Shown: positions 29,445-40,187 of the stretch, piece by piece
Layout of the letters: every line of letters starts with the position of its first letter
How positions within the stretch are numbered: the first letter of the stretch is position 1
Assembly: GCF_000411455.1 (NCBI RefSeq)
Contig: NZ_KE150458.1
Coordinates: 570,876-634,875 of the forward strand
Source: Microbacterium sp. oral taxon 186 str. F0373
Lineage (GTDB): Bacteria > Actinomycetota > Actinomycetes > Actinomycetales > Microbacteriaceae
DNA: 64,000 bases
Reading direction: 5' to 3'
Program-made: the position numbers and the translations under genes
Notes under the pieces: generated by a model
What the model was told of the DNA's origin: nothing
The model's input: the letters and a program-made list of their open reading frames with translations, nothing else
Databases searched by the model: none

Positions 29445-30117
29445 AGACCCGCGGACGCATCGCGGTGACCAGGTGCGAGGTACGCGGCACCACGATGAGC
29501 TCCGCGGCGGGCACCAGAGACGTGAACAGCCTCTCGTTGATGCGCAACTGATCGAACTGCCCGTTCACGAACCACGTCGGCACCGCGATGCGACGCAGCG
29601 CGGCGAGCAGATCGAGCACCGACAGGCTGCGCAGTGCGGTGTCCTGCGCGTCGTACGCGTAGCCACCGGCGCCGAAGTCGGCCCGCGTCTCGACGGGCAG
29701 CGTGCGATCGAGCACCCACTCGGCGATCGGTGCGCCGCGGCGGGGAAGCCGATCGAAGCCGCGCGCGAGCGTGCGATAGGTCTGCAGCGCCACGCCGCGC
29801 GGGATCGCGGTGCAGGATGCCGCGATGAACGCGTCGACCGGCGGGCGCTCCGCCGCACCGACGTACTCGATGGACACGAGACCGCCCATGGAGTGGCCGA
29901 CGAGCAGCACACGACCGCGTGTGGCGGCATCGCGCACCGCGCCGTCGATCGTCGCGAATGCGCCGTCGAGCGTGAAGGGCTCGCCCATCCGCGCACCGTG
30001 GCCCGGGAGGTCGAGTGCGACCGCGTCGATGCCGCGGCCACGCAGATGCTCGACCTGCGCGCGCCACATCGTCGCCGAGGTACGGATGCCGTGCACCATC
30101 ACCACCGTCGTCGCCAT
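29374..30117 (-). CDS. Alpha/beta hydrolase
   Basis: This 247-residue serine hydrolase has an unknown substrate. It starts MATTVVMVHGIRTSATMW (oxyanion-hole HG). The nucleophile elbow is GHSMGG, and a late Asp (NGQFDQL) and His (RTSHLV) complete a plausible triad. A TAGGCT box (minus strand, 30130-30125) ends 7 bases before the ATG, so it is probably leaderless. A longer frame adding 24 residues is rejected for that reason. The last 71 bases overlap the end of the MFS gene on the opposite strand. Confidence 0.9.
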   Translation of the reverse strand: MATTVVMVHGIRTSATMWRAQVEHLRGRGIDAVALDLPGHGARMGEPFTLDGAFATIDGAVRDAATRGRVLLVGHSMGGLVSIEYVGAAERPPVDAFIAASCTAIPRGVALQTYRTLARGFDRLPRRGAPIAEWVLDRTLPVETRADFGAGGYAYDAQDTALRSLSVLDLLAALRRIAVPTWFVNGQFDQLRINERLFTSLVPAAELIVVPRTSHLVTAMRPRVFNAVVDLALATMDAGAQPAPSGS

Positions 30118-30175
30118 GGTCTTCAGCCTAAGCAGTCGGTGCGGCGCCGGACCCGACGTGCGCGCAGGCACGCAC

Positions 30176-30213
30176 GAGGCCCCGGACACCCGCCGAAGCG
30201 GGGCCGGGGCCTC
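30176..30213 (-). terminator. Hairpin terminator after the secreted nuclease gene
   Basis: GAGGCCCCG (30176-30184) pairs with CGGGGCCTC (30205-30213) around a 20-base loop that can pair further. It lies 12 bases past the stop of the minus-strand nuclease/nucleotidase gene. Confidence 0.65.
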
Positions 30214-30225
30214 GGGTACGAGCGA

Positions 30226-33200
30226 TCAGCCCATGAGGCTCCGACGACGACGTGTCATCGCGAGCAGCAGGCCGGCCGCGAGCAGGAACGCTCCGCCGAG
30301 CGCGAGACCCCAGGGGAGCTCGGCGCCCGTGGTGGCGAGTGTGCCTTCACCGACCACCTGAAGCGGAAGGTTCAGCACGACCCGTCCGTCGGCACCCAAC
30401 ACGATGAGGTGGTGAGTACCCAGCGGGAGCGTCGACGGCACGGTCACGGTGAACATCACGCGGCCCGCGGCATCAGCGGCCGGGATGCCGGTGATGACGA
30501 TCGGATCGCTGTTCAGCGTGGCGACCACCTGTTCGCGCGCGCCCAGCCCGGTGAGGGTCACCGTGAACGACGCGCCGCGCTCGATGCGCCCATCGGCCGA
30601 CAGCCCCGCGCTCGACACACCCGCCGCCGCACCGCCGGTGCTCGGCAGCGTCGTCGACGGCGACGGAGACGGCGCACCGGTCGGGGCGCCCGTCGGGGAG
30701 GGCGAACCGGTCGGGGACGCGCTCGAGGTCGGGTCCGGCGTCGGTGCGGTGGTGGTGACCAGCACAGCGCGTCCGACCGGCGAGGGCGCCATCGGCTTGA
30801 CCGCCGCTGCGTAGGCGAGCGTCGCGTCGAGGTCGACCTGACCGGTGTCGGTGCGGGCGGTTCCCTGCGCGAACGGCGTGAAGCCGTCCCCGCCGTTGGC
30901 GAGGAACGAGTTCGTCACCACCGTGAAGGTGTCGGCGTCGCTGATCTTCTTCCCATCCAGCGACATCGACACGATGTGTCCCGACCGCGACGCCGTCTGG
31001 CCGGCGAGCGGTGCATCCTCGGTGTACTCGTAGGTGAAGCCCTTCGAGACGCCCAGGTGCAGCTTGGGACGGTCGCCGGTCGCCTGCCACTGGCGCGTCA
31101 GGATGTCCTTCAGCTGGGCACCGGTGAGGGTCACCGTGACGAGCGTGTTCGCGAACGGCTGCACGGCGGCGAGTTCCTTGAACGTCACCGTCCCGTCACC
31201 GCTCCGCACGAGGTCGGCACGCAGTCCGCCCGGGTTCATCAGCGCGATCTGCGCCTTCGTGCCCGCGTAGGCCGGGTTGGTGCTCGTGGCCCACAGATAG
31301 ATGTCGGCGACGGTGTTGCCCATCGTCGACTCGACTCCGCGATCCGAGCCGCCCTTCCCGCCGCGCAGGATGTCAGCCGTGATGGCACCGACCGGCTTGG
31401 AACCGATCGTGCTGGCCTGCGCGGTGAAGGCGGCGACCATCGAGGCGACCGCCGCATCGGCCGGGTAGGCCTTGGCGAGCGCCTGCGTCGATCCAGTCGC
31501 CGACACCAGCTCGTGAGCGTCGGTGTCGTACTGCAGCGAGAGCTGTCCGAGCGCCTTGCCGTACTCCGACGCCTGGATGACCGGTCGCAGCTTCCCGCTG
31601 GAGCCCACCTGCACGTTGCACGCGTAGGTCTGGTGCGTGTGCGCGGAGACGATGGCATCGATGTGGCTGGATGCCCCGCGGATGAGGGTGCCGAAGTCCG
31701 AGGGGTCGGTGGCGACCGCGTCGCACTGGTTCGACACCGACGAGCCGGAGTGCGTGAGCAGCACGGTGACATCGGCCAGATCACCGTTGGAGATCTTGTC
31801 GGCGACGCGGTTGGCCGCCTCGAGCTGGTCGCCGAAGTCGATGTCCTTGATTCCCTGCGGATCGACCATGCGTGCCGTGTCGGTCGTGACGGTGCCGATG
31901 AACGCGACGCGCACGCCGTCGATCGTCTTCACGGCGTACTCCGGGAGCGCCGGCGTCTTCGTGCCCTTCTGGTACACGTTGGCGCCGAGCGCGTAGGGCG
32001 AGCCCGCCGCGATCTGCTCCGGCGTCACGTTCTTGACGTCGGTGTTACCGCCGAAGCGCGGCAATACCCGGCCCTTGAGATCGTCGAAGCCACGGTCGAA
32101 CTCGTGGTTGCCCACCGCCGACACCTCCAGCCCTGCGGCCTTCAGCGCGTCGATGGTCGGGCTGTCCTGCTGGATCAGCGAGGTGAAGGTCGACGCCCCG
32201 ATGTTGTCGCCGGCCGAAACCAGGATCGTGTTCGGGTTCTTCGCCTTCTTGGCGGCGACGGCCCCGGCGAGAACGGCGGCTCCCGCCTCGCCCTGGCTAC
32301 CGGCCTCGATGCGACCGTGGAAGTCGTTGATCGTCAGGATGTCGATCATCGTCGGTGCGCTCTTGCGCGCGGACAGACCGACCTTCAGCGGATCGTGATC
32401 GCTCGAGCGATACGGTCCGTCCTGCCACAACAGCGTGCCGTGGTTGTTGTAGCGGCTGTACTCCAGCGCCACCGACTCGCCCGAGTTGATGTTCCAGACA
32501 TCCCCTCCGGTGACGCGCTTGCCGGCCGCCGCGTTCAGCAGCACGTGGTCGAGCGAACCCGAGAGACCGTCGAACGAGTAGGTGGAACGCCCCACCTTCA
32601 GCGCCGACTCGGCATCCGTGTAGCCCGCGTCGTAGAGGACCTTCAGCGGGTCCTCCTGGGTGTAGGAGTTGAAGTCGCCGACGAGGACGGCGGCCTCGCC
32701 GGTCGTGGTGATCGAAGAGACCCAGTCCCGCAGAGCGGTCGCCTGAGCGACGCGCGCCGGGTTCCAGGCACCCTGGCCGTCCTTCTGGTCGGCCTGCGAT
32801 CCGCTGGCGCCGCTGGAACCCTTCGACTTGAAGTGGTTCACGACGAACAGGAACGGCTCGCCGCCACCCGCGGGCGCGAACTTCTGCGCGATCGGCTCGC
32901 GTGCGTTGTCGAAGGCCTGCCCTGAGCCGGACTGCGTCCCCAGCGCGAGCGCATCGCCGACCGGGGCGACCCGCGCCGGCTGATAGATGATCGCGTTGCG
33001 GATGACGTCCTGCTGCGACGCATCGGGCAGCTGAGCGGATGCCGGGACGTAGGCCCACTTCTCGCTTCCCGCAGCGGCGTTGAGCGCCGCGACGAGGGTC
33101 GAGACGGCCTTGTCCGGCGTCGACGGCGTGGACTTGGCCGAGTTCTCGATCTCCATGAGACCGACCACCGAGGCATCCAGCGTGTTGATGGCCGAGACGA

Positions 33201-34986
33201 TCTTCGACTGCTGACGGGCGAGGTCCGCCGCACCCCACGCACCGCGCAGGTCGCAGCCGCCGCGCACGTTCGTGCCGACGCCGGCGCGGTCGGTGTACGG
33301 CTGGCAGGACGCATCGGACGAGCCGAGCGTCGTGAAGTAGTTGAGCACGTTGAACGAACCCACGCTGAGGTCACCGCCGACCGAGGCGGGAGCCGCGGTG
33401 CGCGGGTTGGTGAAGCTCGCCTGCCCCTGCGTCTTGCCATCGCCGGCGAGGAAGGACACCGGGTTCAGCTTCCATGCGTTGTTGCGGTAGTCGAGCACGA
33501 ACGCGCCGCTCAACGATGCCGTGCCGCCGACGACGACCGGCTTGTCGAGCGAGACATAGGCCGGAGTCAGGTCGCCGTTGAGCAGCGCGCCCGCACCCTT
33601 GTTCGCCCGCGCGGCGTAGTCGAGCGAACCGCCGTCGTCGAGGATGACGCCGCGGGCCAGGTTGTCGGCCGCGACGGCTTCGGCCTCGGAGGATCCGGGC
33701 CGCGCGACGTCGGTGGGCTGACGAAGAACGCCCGCGCCTGCCGCAAGGCCGACCTCGCCGTACCGGTTCGTGTTGTTGGTGTTGGTGACCGTGAAGGTGC
33801 TCGAGACGCTGACGAGCATCGACTCGAGGCTCTCGCGCTGAGTGATGGCACTCGGCCAGGTGGTGAGCACGACGGGGGTGGGCTTCGCAGCATCCGCGAT
33901 CTTCGTCGCCTTGCCGGCGTCGACGGTGAGCTGGGTAAGCCCGTTGAACTCGCCCGCCGTGCCGGTGACGCGCACGGTGTCGCCGAGTGCGACCTCGCTG
34001 GCCACGGCCGAAGTCTTCGCATAGACGAAGATGGCGTCGGATGCCGTGTGGGTGCTCAGATCGACCGTTCCGCCCGTTCCGGGCGTCTGGATGACGTAGC
34101 CGTTGTAGCCGCCCGTCGCGTAGTGAGCGGTGACGACGCCTTCCGTCGTAACCGTCTGACCGTTCAGCGGCGTCTTGTCGGCGGATCCCTGAATCGCGGC
34201 GATCGATGTGATCGTCTCGGTCCCGGGGGTTCCCGTCGACGTCGGCTGCGGCGTCGGGGTGGACGTCGTCGTGGGCTGGGGAGTGGGGGACGCGGTACCG
34301 GTCGGCCCGGGCGTCGGCTCCGCGCCGGAGGCGGAGTTCTGCGGAGTGGGGGCGCCCACGGCGAAGTCCGCGCTGTTGACGGCAGTGTTGGTGTGCGACG
34401 CGTTACGCGAGATGCTGGTCGCGTTCTCGGTCGCGGAAGCGGGGGAGCCGGCCGCGGGTGTCGCGGAGTCTCCCCAGGCCACGTAGTCGACGACGCCGGC
34501 ATCGTTAGGCCCGGTGATGGCGGCCGAGCTGGAGACGAGGGCGACCTTGCCGGTCGTCCCGCTCAGCGCGAGCGAGCCGACGGCATCCGGTGTGGGAAGA
34601 GGCGTCGTCCCGCCTTGCCCCTTCGCCTCCTGGACGAGGAATGTGCGTCCGGCGGCGATGGTGCCGCTGAGGGGCTGCGCCGAGAACTTGTTGTCGCCGC
34701 CTGCTGCGGCGTACTGCAGCGTCCAACCGTCGAGGCTGACCGGCGCCGACGAGACGTTCACGAGTTCCACGAAGTCGTGCGTGTAGGTGGCCTTGCTGTT
34801 GCCGCCCCCGCCGTAGACCTCGTTGATGAGCACGGCGGCGTCCGCGGAGACCGCCGCCCGAGCGGGAAGAGCGGCCAGACCCGCGCCGGTGAGGGCGAGG
34901 GCTCCGGCGGTGATGGCGGCGACGAACGAGCGTCGCTTCCGCCTCTCGGCGGTGGGACGCATGGCGTCCGGTGTCGGATCTGACAC
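30226..34986 (-). CDS. Secreted, cell-wall-anchored nuclease/5'-nucleotidase (ExeM/NucH plus UshA-type)
   Basis: This 1586-residue multidomain surface enzyme probably degrades extracellular DNA and frees nucleosides and phosphate. In order it has a signal peptide (basic start, cleavage near ALPARA, about residue 45), a lamin-tail domain (VLINEVYGGGGNS) and a Pro/Thr linker (about 222-255). Next come an OB-like region and an endonuclease/exonuclease/phosphatase domain of ExeM/NucH type (about 540-865; SFNVLNYF ... SSDHDP). A calcineurin-like 5'-nucleotidase follows (DILTINDFHGR about 880, GNHEFDRG about 959, AHTHQTY about 1115) with its C-terminal domain. A second Pro/Ser/Thr linker carries LPSTGG (about 1445). 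An Ig-like segment leads to LATTG (about 1549), a membrane helix and RRRR, a class E sortase-type signal. GTG 34986 follows AGGGAGA. Confidence 0.93.
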   Translation of the reverse strand: MSDPTPDAMRPTAERRKRRSFVAAITAGALALTGAGLAALPARAAVSADAAVLINEVYGGGGNSKATYTHDFVELVNVSSAPVSLDGWTLQYAAAGGDNKFSAQPLSGTIAAGRTFLVQEAKGQGGTTPLPTPDAVGSLALSGTTGKVALVSSSAAITGPNDAGVVDYVAWGDSATPAAGSPASATENATSISRNASHTNTAVNSADFAVGAPTPQNSASGAEPTPGPTGTASPTPQPTTTSTPTPQPTSTGTPGTETITSIAAIQGSADKTPLNGQTVTTEGVVTAHYATGGYNGYVIQTPGTGGTVDLSTHTASDAIFVYAKTSAVASEVALGDTVRVTGTAGEFNGLTQLTVDAGKATKIADAAKPTPVVLTTWPSAITQRESLESMLVSVSSTFTVTNTNNTNRYGEVGLAAGAGVLRQPTDVARPGSSEAEAVAADNLARGVILDDGGSLDYAARANKGAGALLNGDLTPAYVSLDKPVVVGGTASLSGAFVLDYRNNAWKLNPVSFLAGDGKTQGQASFTNPRTAAPASVGGDLSVGSFNVLNYFTTLGSSDASCQPYTDRAGVGTNVRGGCDLRGAWGAADLARQQSKIVSAINTLDASVVGLMEIENSAKSTPSTPDKAVSTLVAALNAAAGSEKWAYVPASAQLPDASQQDVIRNAIIYQPARVAPVGDALALGTQSGSGQAFDNAREPIAQKFAPAGGGEPFLFVVNHFKSKGSSGASGSQADQKDGQGAWNPARVAQATALRDWVSSITTTGEAAVLVGDFNSYTQEDPLKVLYDAGYTDAESALKVGRSTYSFDGLSGSLDHVLLNAAAGKRVTGGDVWNINSGESVALEYSRYNNHGTLLWQDGPYRSSDHDPLKVGLSARKSAPTMIDILTINDFHGRIEAGSQGEAGAAVLAGAVAAKKAKNPNTILVSAGDNIGASTFTSLIQQDSPTIDALKAAGLEVSAVGNHEFDRGFDDLKGRVLPRFGGNTDVKNVTPEQIAAGSPYALGANVYQKGTKTPALPEYAVKTIDGVRVAFIGTVTTDTARMVDPQGIKDIDFGDQLEAANRVADKISNGDLADVTVLLTHSGSSVSNQCDAVATDPSDFGTLIRGASSHIDAIVSAHTHQTYACNVQVGSSGKLRPVIQASEYGKALGQLSLQYDTDAHELVSATGSTQALAKAYPADAAVASMVAAFTAQASTIGSKPVGAITADILRGGKGGSDRGVESTMGNTVADIYLWATSTNPAYAGTKAQIALMNPGGLRADLVRSGDGTVTFKELAAVQPFANTLVTVTLTGAQLKDILTRQWQATGDRPKLHLGVSKGFTYEYTEDAPLAGQTASRSGHIVSMSLDGKKISDADTFTVVTNSFLANGGDGFTPFAQGTARTDTGQVDLDATLAYAAAVKPMAPSPVGRAVLVTTTAPTPDPTSSASPTGSPSPTGAPTGAPSPSPSTTLPSTGGAAAGVSSAGLSADGRIERGASFTVTLTGLGAREQVVATLNSDPIVITGIPAADAAGRVMFTVTVPSTLPLGTHHLIVLGADGRVVLNLPLQVVGEGTLATTGAELPWGLALGGAFLLAAGLLLAMTRRRRSLMG

Positions 34987-35292
34987 GTGTTCTCCCTGAT
35001 TTCGCATGCAACAGCGGACAGCCGCATACACGGCGGTCCTCTTCGGTGATTGAGTGCCGATGATGAGGTGGCTGTGAGACGAAAAGGTTTCACCGAAGTG
35101 AACGCCGCACGACATCCGGTCCCATCGAACGTGAGATCGAGCTTCTGTGGCGCGGATCGCGGCGGCAAGAGAATGAGCGGTTAACTCTTTCTCATCCTGC
35201 GCGGCCCTGGCGCGTCGCGCGACGGGGACGCTAGAGTCCCGCGCGCAGCGGCGCGGGGGCGCCGCCGCAGACGCCGGTAGACTGCTCGGGAC
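34987..35292. promoter_or_regulatory. Divergent intergenic region with a possible PHO box
   Basis: This 306-base region drives the secreted nuclease gene (minus) and lepA (plus). On the minus strand, GTTCACTTCGG (35103-35093) closely resembles one repeat unit of actinobacterial PhoP (PHO) boxes, whose core is GTTCAC. The next 11 bases, TGAAACCTTTT, are a poor second unit. The same place forms the inverted repeat TTCAC-CGAA-GTGAA (35089-35102). It lies about 105 bases before the nuclease start. For lepA, TAGACT (35278-35283) is the -10 and ends 9 bases before its ATG. No other gene is seen. Confidence 0.45.
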
Positions 35293-37143
<1,851 letters not shown>

Positions 37144-37171
37144 GCCGGACGCCCCGGTTAGGCTGGACATC

Positions 37172-37822
37172 ATGCGTCGCGGGAGCTTTCAGGACGACAC
37201 GGTCGACTATGCCGCCGTCGGCGCCACGCAGGCGCACGACCTGATGAGCTATCCGCCGGAGAACAGCGTCCCAGCGGAGCACTCATGGCTGCTGGGAAGC
37301 GGACAGGCTCGCTTCGAGTCGTCGGCCGACGCGCTGCTGTCGTGGACGGCGCTGCGCGGAGCGGGTCTCACGATCTCGGACGTGCGTCCAGCGGCCGGCC
37401 CTATGTACACCGGGGTCGGCTACGACGTCGACGGCAATCCGACGGTGGCGAGCCGTCTGGAAGCCGACCAGCGCTTCGACGCCGACGGGACCCCGTACGT
37501 CGCTGCGGGAACGACGGTGCGGGTGCGCGGACACGTCAAGGGCATGAACGCGGACGGTGAGCTGCGCGTCATCTACGCGATCGAAGAGCCCCGGCGCGTC
37601 GGCTTCGCTCTGGGGACGGTCGGCGACTCCGTCGTGAGCGGCGAGGAGTCGTTCATCGTGACGTGGGCGGACAACGACGAAGTACGGTTCACGGTGCGCG
37701 CCTTCGACCGTCCCGTCGCCACGCTCTACCGCATCGTTCCGGCACTGGTGAAGCGACGCCGTCGTGAGCTGTTCCGCGGGTACCTGCAAGCCATCTCTCC
37801 GCTGTACACGACGCCGGTCTGA
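37172..37822 (+). CDS. DUF1990 family protein
   Basis: The 216-residue protein of the DUF1990 family (START/SRPBCC-like fold) has unknown function. Typical features are DDTVDYAAVGATQA, RFESSADALLSWTALRGAG and a C-terminal RRRELFRGYLQAISPLY. There is no signal peptide. A TAGGCT box (37159-37164) ends 7 bases before ATG 37172, which fixes the start. Its stop overlaps the hemW ATG by one base (TGATG), so the two are coupled. Confidence 0.88.
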   Translation: MRRGSFQDDTVDYAAVGATQAHDLMSYPPENSVPAEHSWLLGSGQARFESSADALLSWTALRGAGLTISDVRPAAGPMYTGVGYDVDGNPTVASRLEADQRFDADGTPYVAAGTTVRVRGHVKGMNADGELRVIYAIEEPRRVGFALGTVGDSVVSGEESFIVTWADNDEVRFTVRAFDRPVATLYRIVPALVKRRRRELFRGYLQAISPLYTTPV

Positions 37823-39039
37823 TGGGCTCCGCCCTCCCTCTCGGTGACCCCGCGCCGGTCGACGGCGCGCTGCCGTCCGACATCTCGATCGACCCCGCCC
37901 GCGACTTCGGCGTCTACCTGCACGTGCCCTTCTGCCGAGTACGCTGCGGCTACTGCGACTTCAATACCTACACCGCCACGGAGCTCCGGGGCGCGCGCCA
38001 GGATGCGTACGCCGACGAGGTGCTCCGCGAAATCGCTCTCTCACGGGGCGTGCTGTCGGCGCGGGGGCCCCTCCGCGCGGCATCCACCGTCTTCTTCGGC
38101 GGCGGCACCCCCACTCTGCTTCCCGCGGGGGATCTGGCACGGATGCTCGACGGCATCCGCTCCGCCTTCGCGCTGGCCGCCGGTGCCGAGGTCACCGTCG
38201 AGGCCAACCCCGACACGGTCACCGTCGCGATGGCTCACGAGCTCGCCGAGGCCGGCGTGACGCGGATGTCGATCGGCATGCAGTCGGCCGTACCGCACGT
38301 GCTCGCCGCCCTCGAGCGCACCCACGATCCGGCCGGCGTGCAGACGGCCGTCGACGCGGCACGCTCGGCCGGCCTCGACGTGAGCGTCGATCTGATCTAC
38401 GGCGCACCGGGGGAGTCGTTGGACGACTGGCGTCGTTCGGTCGAGGCGGCCGTGGCGCTCGCACCCGACCACATCTCCGCGTACGCGCTCATCATCGAAG
38501 AGGGCACGAAGCTCGAGCGCCAGATCCGCCGCGGCGACGTCGCCGCGCCGGACGACGACCTCCAGGCGGACATGTACGAGCTGGCCGACGAGGCGTTCGC
38601 ATCGAGCGGGTTCGGCTGGTACGAGGTGTCGAACTGGGCGACGGCGCCCCGTCACCGCTCCCGCCACAACCTCGCGTACTGGCGCGGAACCGACTGGTGG
38701 GGCTATGGCCCCGGGGCGCACAGCCACGTCGACGGACTGCGGTGGTGGAACGTCAAGCACCCTGCGGCGTATGCGCAGCGCCTCGCCGCCGGCACGTCGC
38801 CCGCAGCGGCGCGGGAGCGCCCCGATGCCGCTGCGCGGAGACTCGAGGACGTGCTCCTGCGGTCGCGGATCGCCGAGGGCATCGCGGTGTCCGAGCTGAC
38901 CGGAGAGGGTCGTCACGCGATCGCCGCGCTCATCGCCGACGGGCTCATCGACGGATCGTCCGCCGTGCGCGGCCGCGTCGTCCTCACCCGCCGCGGACGG
39001 CTTCTGGCGGATGCCGTGGTGCGCGCCCTCACCGCCTGA
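37822..39039 (+). CDS. hemW: Heme chaperone HemW (radical SAM)
   Basis: HemW is a radical-SAM-family protein that binds haem and delivers it to respiratory enzymes. The 405-residue protein has the iron-sulfur motif C38-x3-C42-x2-C45 in HVPFCRVRCGYCDFNTY, followed by FFGGGTPTLLP and the SIGMQS segment. CGYCDF keeps the Cys after the SAM-binding loop in place. A C-terminal HemN-like domain is present. The lepA-hemW-hrcA-dnaJ order is well conserved in Gram-positives. Confidence 0.95.
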   Translation: MGSALPLGDPAPVDGALPSDISIDPARDFGVYLHVPFCRVRCGYCDFNTYTATELRGARQDAYADEVLREIALSRGVLSARGPLRAASTVFFGGGTPTLLPAGDLARMLDGIRSAFALAAGAEVTVEANPDTVTVAMAHELAEAGVTRMSIGMQSAVPHVLAALERTHDPAGVQTAVDAARSAGLDVSVDLIYGAPGESLDDWRRSVEAAVALAPDHISAYALIIEEGTKLERQIRRGDVAAPDDDLQADMYELADEAFASSGFGWYEVSNWATAPRHRSRHNLAYWRGTDWWGYGPGAHSHVDGLRWWNVKHPAAYAQRLAAGTSPAAARERPDAAARRLEDVLLRSRIAEGIAVSELTGEGRHAIAALIADGLIDGSSAVRGRVVLTRRGRLLADAVVRALTA

Positions 39040-39053
39040 CCATCCGATCGCGG

Positions 39054-39085
39054 TAATATTGGCACTCGACGACCCTGAGTGCCAA
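39054..39085 (+). promoter_or_regulatory. CIRCE operator and -10 box of hrcA-dnaJ
   Basis: TTGGCACTC-N9-GAGTGCCAA (39059-39085) is a CIRCE element with perfect 9-base arms, the binding site of HrcA. A consensus TATA-type -10, TAATAT (39054-39059), abuts it, so bound HrcA would block the promoter. The hrcA ATG lies 12 bases after the repeat, with AAGGAGGA between. Heat or misfolding stress should derepress hrcA and dnaJ. Confidence 0.95.
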
Positions 39086-39097
39086 CAAGGAGGAGCG

Positions 39098-40135
39098 ATG
39101 GTCTCGGAACGCGGCCTGCAGGTCCTCCGCGCGATCGTGCAGGACTACGTCGACACCCATGAGCCCGTCGGCAGCAAGGCTATCGTCGAACGTCACCAGT
39201 TCGGCGTGTCCGCGGCCACCATCCGCAACGACATGGCGCTCCTGGAGGACGAGGAGCTCATCGCCGCGCCGCACACGTCCTCCGGACGCGTGCCCACCGA
39301 CAAGGGCTACCGCGTGTTCGTCGACCATCTCGCCGACCTGCGGCCACTGTCCACGGCGCAGCGCTCGGCGATCTCGTCGTTCCTCAGCGATCCGGGCGAT
39401 CTCGACGAGCTCCTGATGCGCACCGTGCGCGCCCTCACGCAGCTCACCGGGCAGGTCGCCATCGTGCAGTACCCATCGTTCGCCCGCGCGAACGTCACGC
39501 ACGTCGAGTTCGTCCATCTGGGCGGACCGCGCGTGGTGGTCATCGTCGTCACCGACACCGGACGAGTCTCCCAGCGCGTGGCCTTCCTGGCCGAAGAGCT
39601 CACCGAGGATGCCGCCCGACAGGTCAAGACCGCGATCGCACGACTGGTCACCGGTAAGCCCGTCGCCGAGGCCGCGGCCGCGATCGTCGATCTCTCGGCA
39701 TCCGCTGCAGACGGCACCCGCATCGACGCCGCGTTGCGCACCGTCGCGCGCATCGTGGGCGAGGAGCTCGAGGACTTCCGGCAGGACCGGCTCGTGATGG
39801 CCGGAAGTGCGACCCTCGCGCGGCGCGAGGGCGACTTCCGCGGCAGCATCTACCCGCTGCTGGAGGCCATCGAGGAGCAGGTCACCCTGCTGCGTCTGAT
39901 GGGCGAGATGGTCGCCGACGAGCACGGTCTCGCCGCGAGCATCGGTCGGGAGAACGAGCCCTTCGGACTCACCGAGGCCTCCGTCCTCACGAGCGAGTAT
40001 GACGCAACGGGCACCCGCGCCCGCGTCGGCCTTCTCGGCCCCACCCGCATGGATTACCCCACCAACCTCGCGGCGGCCCGCGCCGTCGCGCACTATCTGA
40101 GCCGACTGCTCGACGAGGACGACACGTCCCGCTGA
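39098..40135 (+). CDS. hrcA: Heat-inducible transcription repressor HrcA
   Basis: HrcA represses heat-shock genes through CIRCE sites. The 345-residue protein starts [20 protein letters not shown], with a winged-helix DNA-binding part ([19 protein letters not shown], about 45-65) and a C-terminal dimerisation region ending [20 protein letters not shown]. The start follows a strong AGGAGGA. The CIRCE site directly upstream makes it autoregulated. dnaJ follows after 52 bases. Confidence 0.97.
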   Translation: MVSERGLQVLRAIVQDYVDTHEPVGSKAIVERHQFGVSAATIRNDMALLEDEELIAAPHTSSGRVPTDKGYRVFVDHLADLRPLSTAQRSAISSFLSDPGDLDELLMRTVRALTQLTGQVAIVQYPSFARANVTHVEFVHLGGPRVVVIVVTDTGRVSQRVAFLAEELTEDAARQVKTAIARLVTGKPVAEAAAAIVDLSASAADGTRIDAALRTVARIVGEELEDFRQDRLVMAGSATLARREGDFRGSIYPLLEAIEEQVTLLRLMGEMVADEHGLAASIGRENEPFGLTEASVLTSEYDATGTRARVGLLGPTRMDYPTNLAAARAVAHYLSRLLDEDDTSR

Positions 40136-40187
40136 GCGTTGCGCTCCCGAACACCGACCCGCGCCCGTCAGGGCAGGAAAGGCGATT

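Noticed and set aside
29473..32925. Very long open frame (about 1150 codons) on the plus strand
   Set aside because: It lies antisense to the secreted nuclease and hydrolase genes. Its product is Arg/Gly/Asp/His-rich with no domains; it is a high-GC shadow frame.
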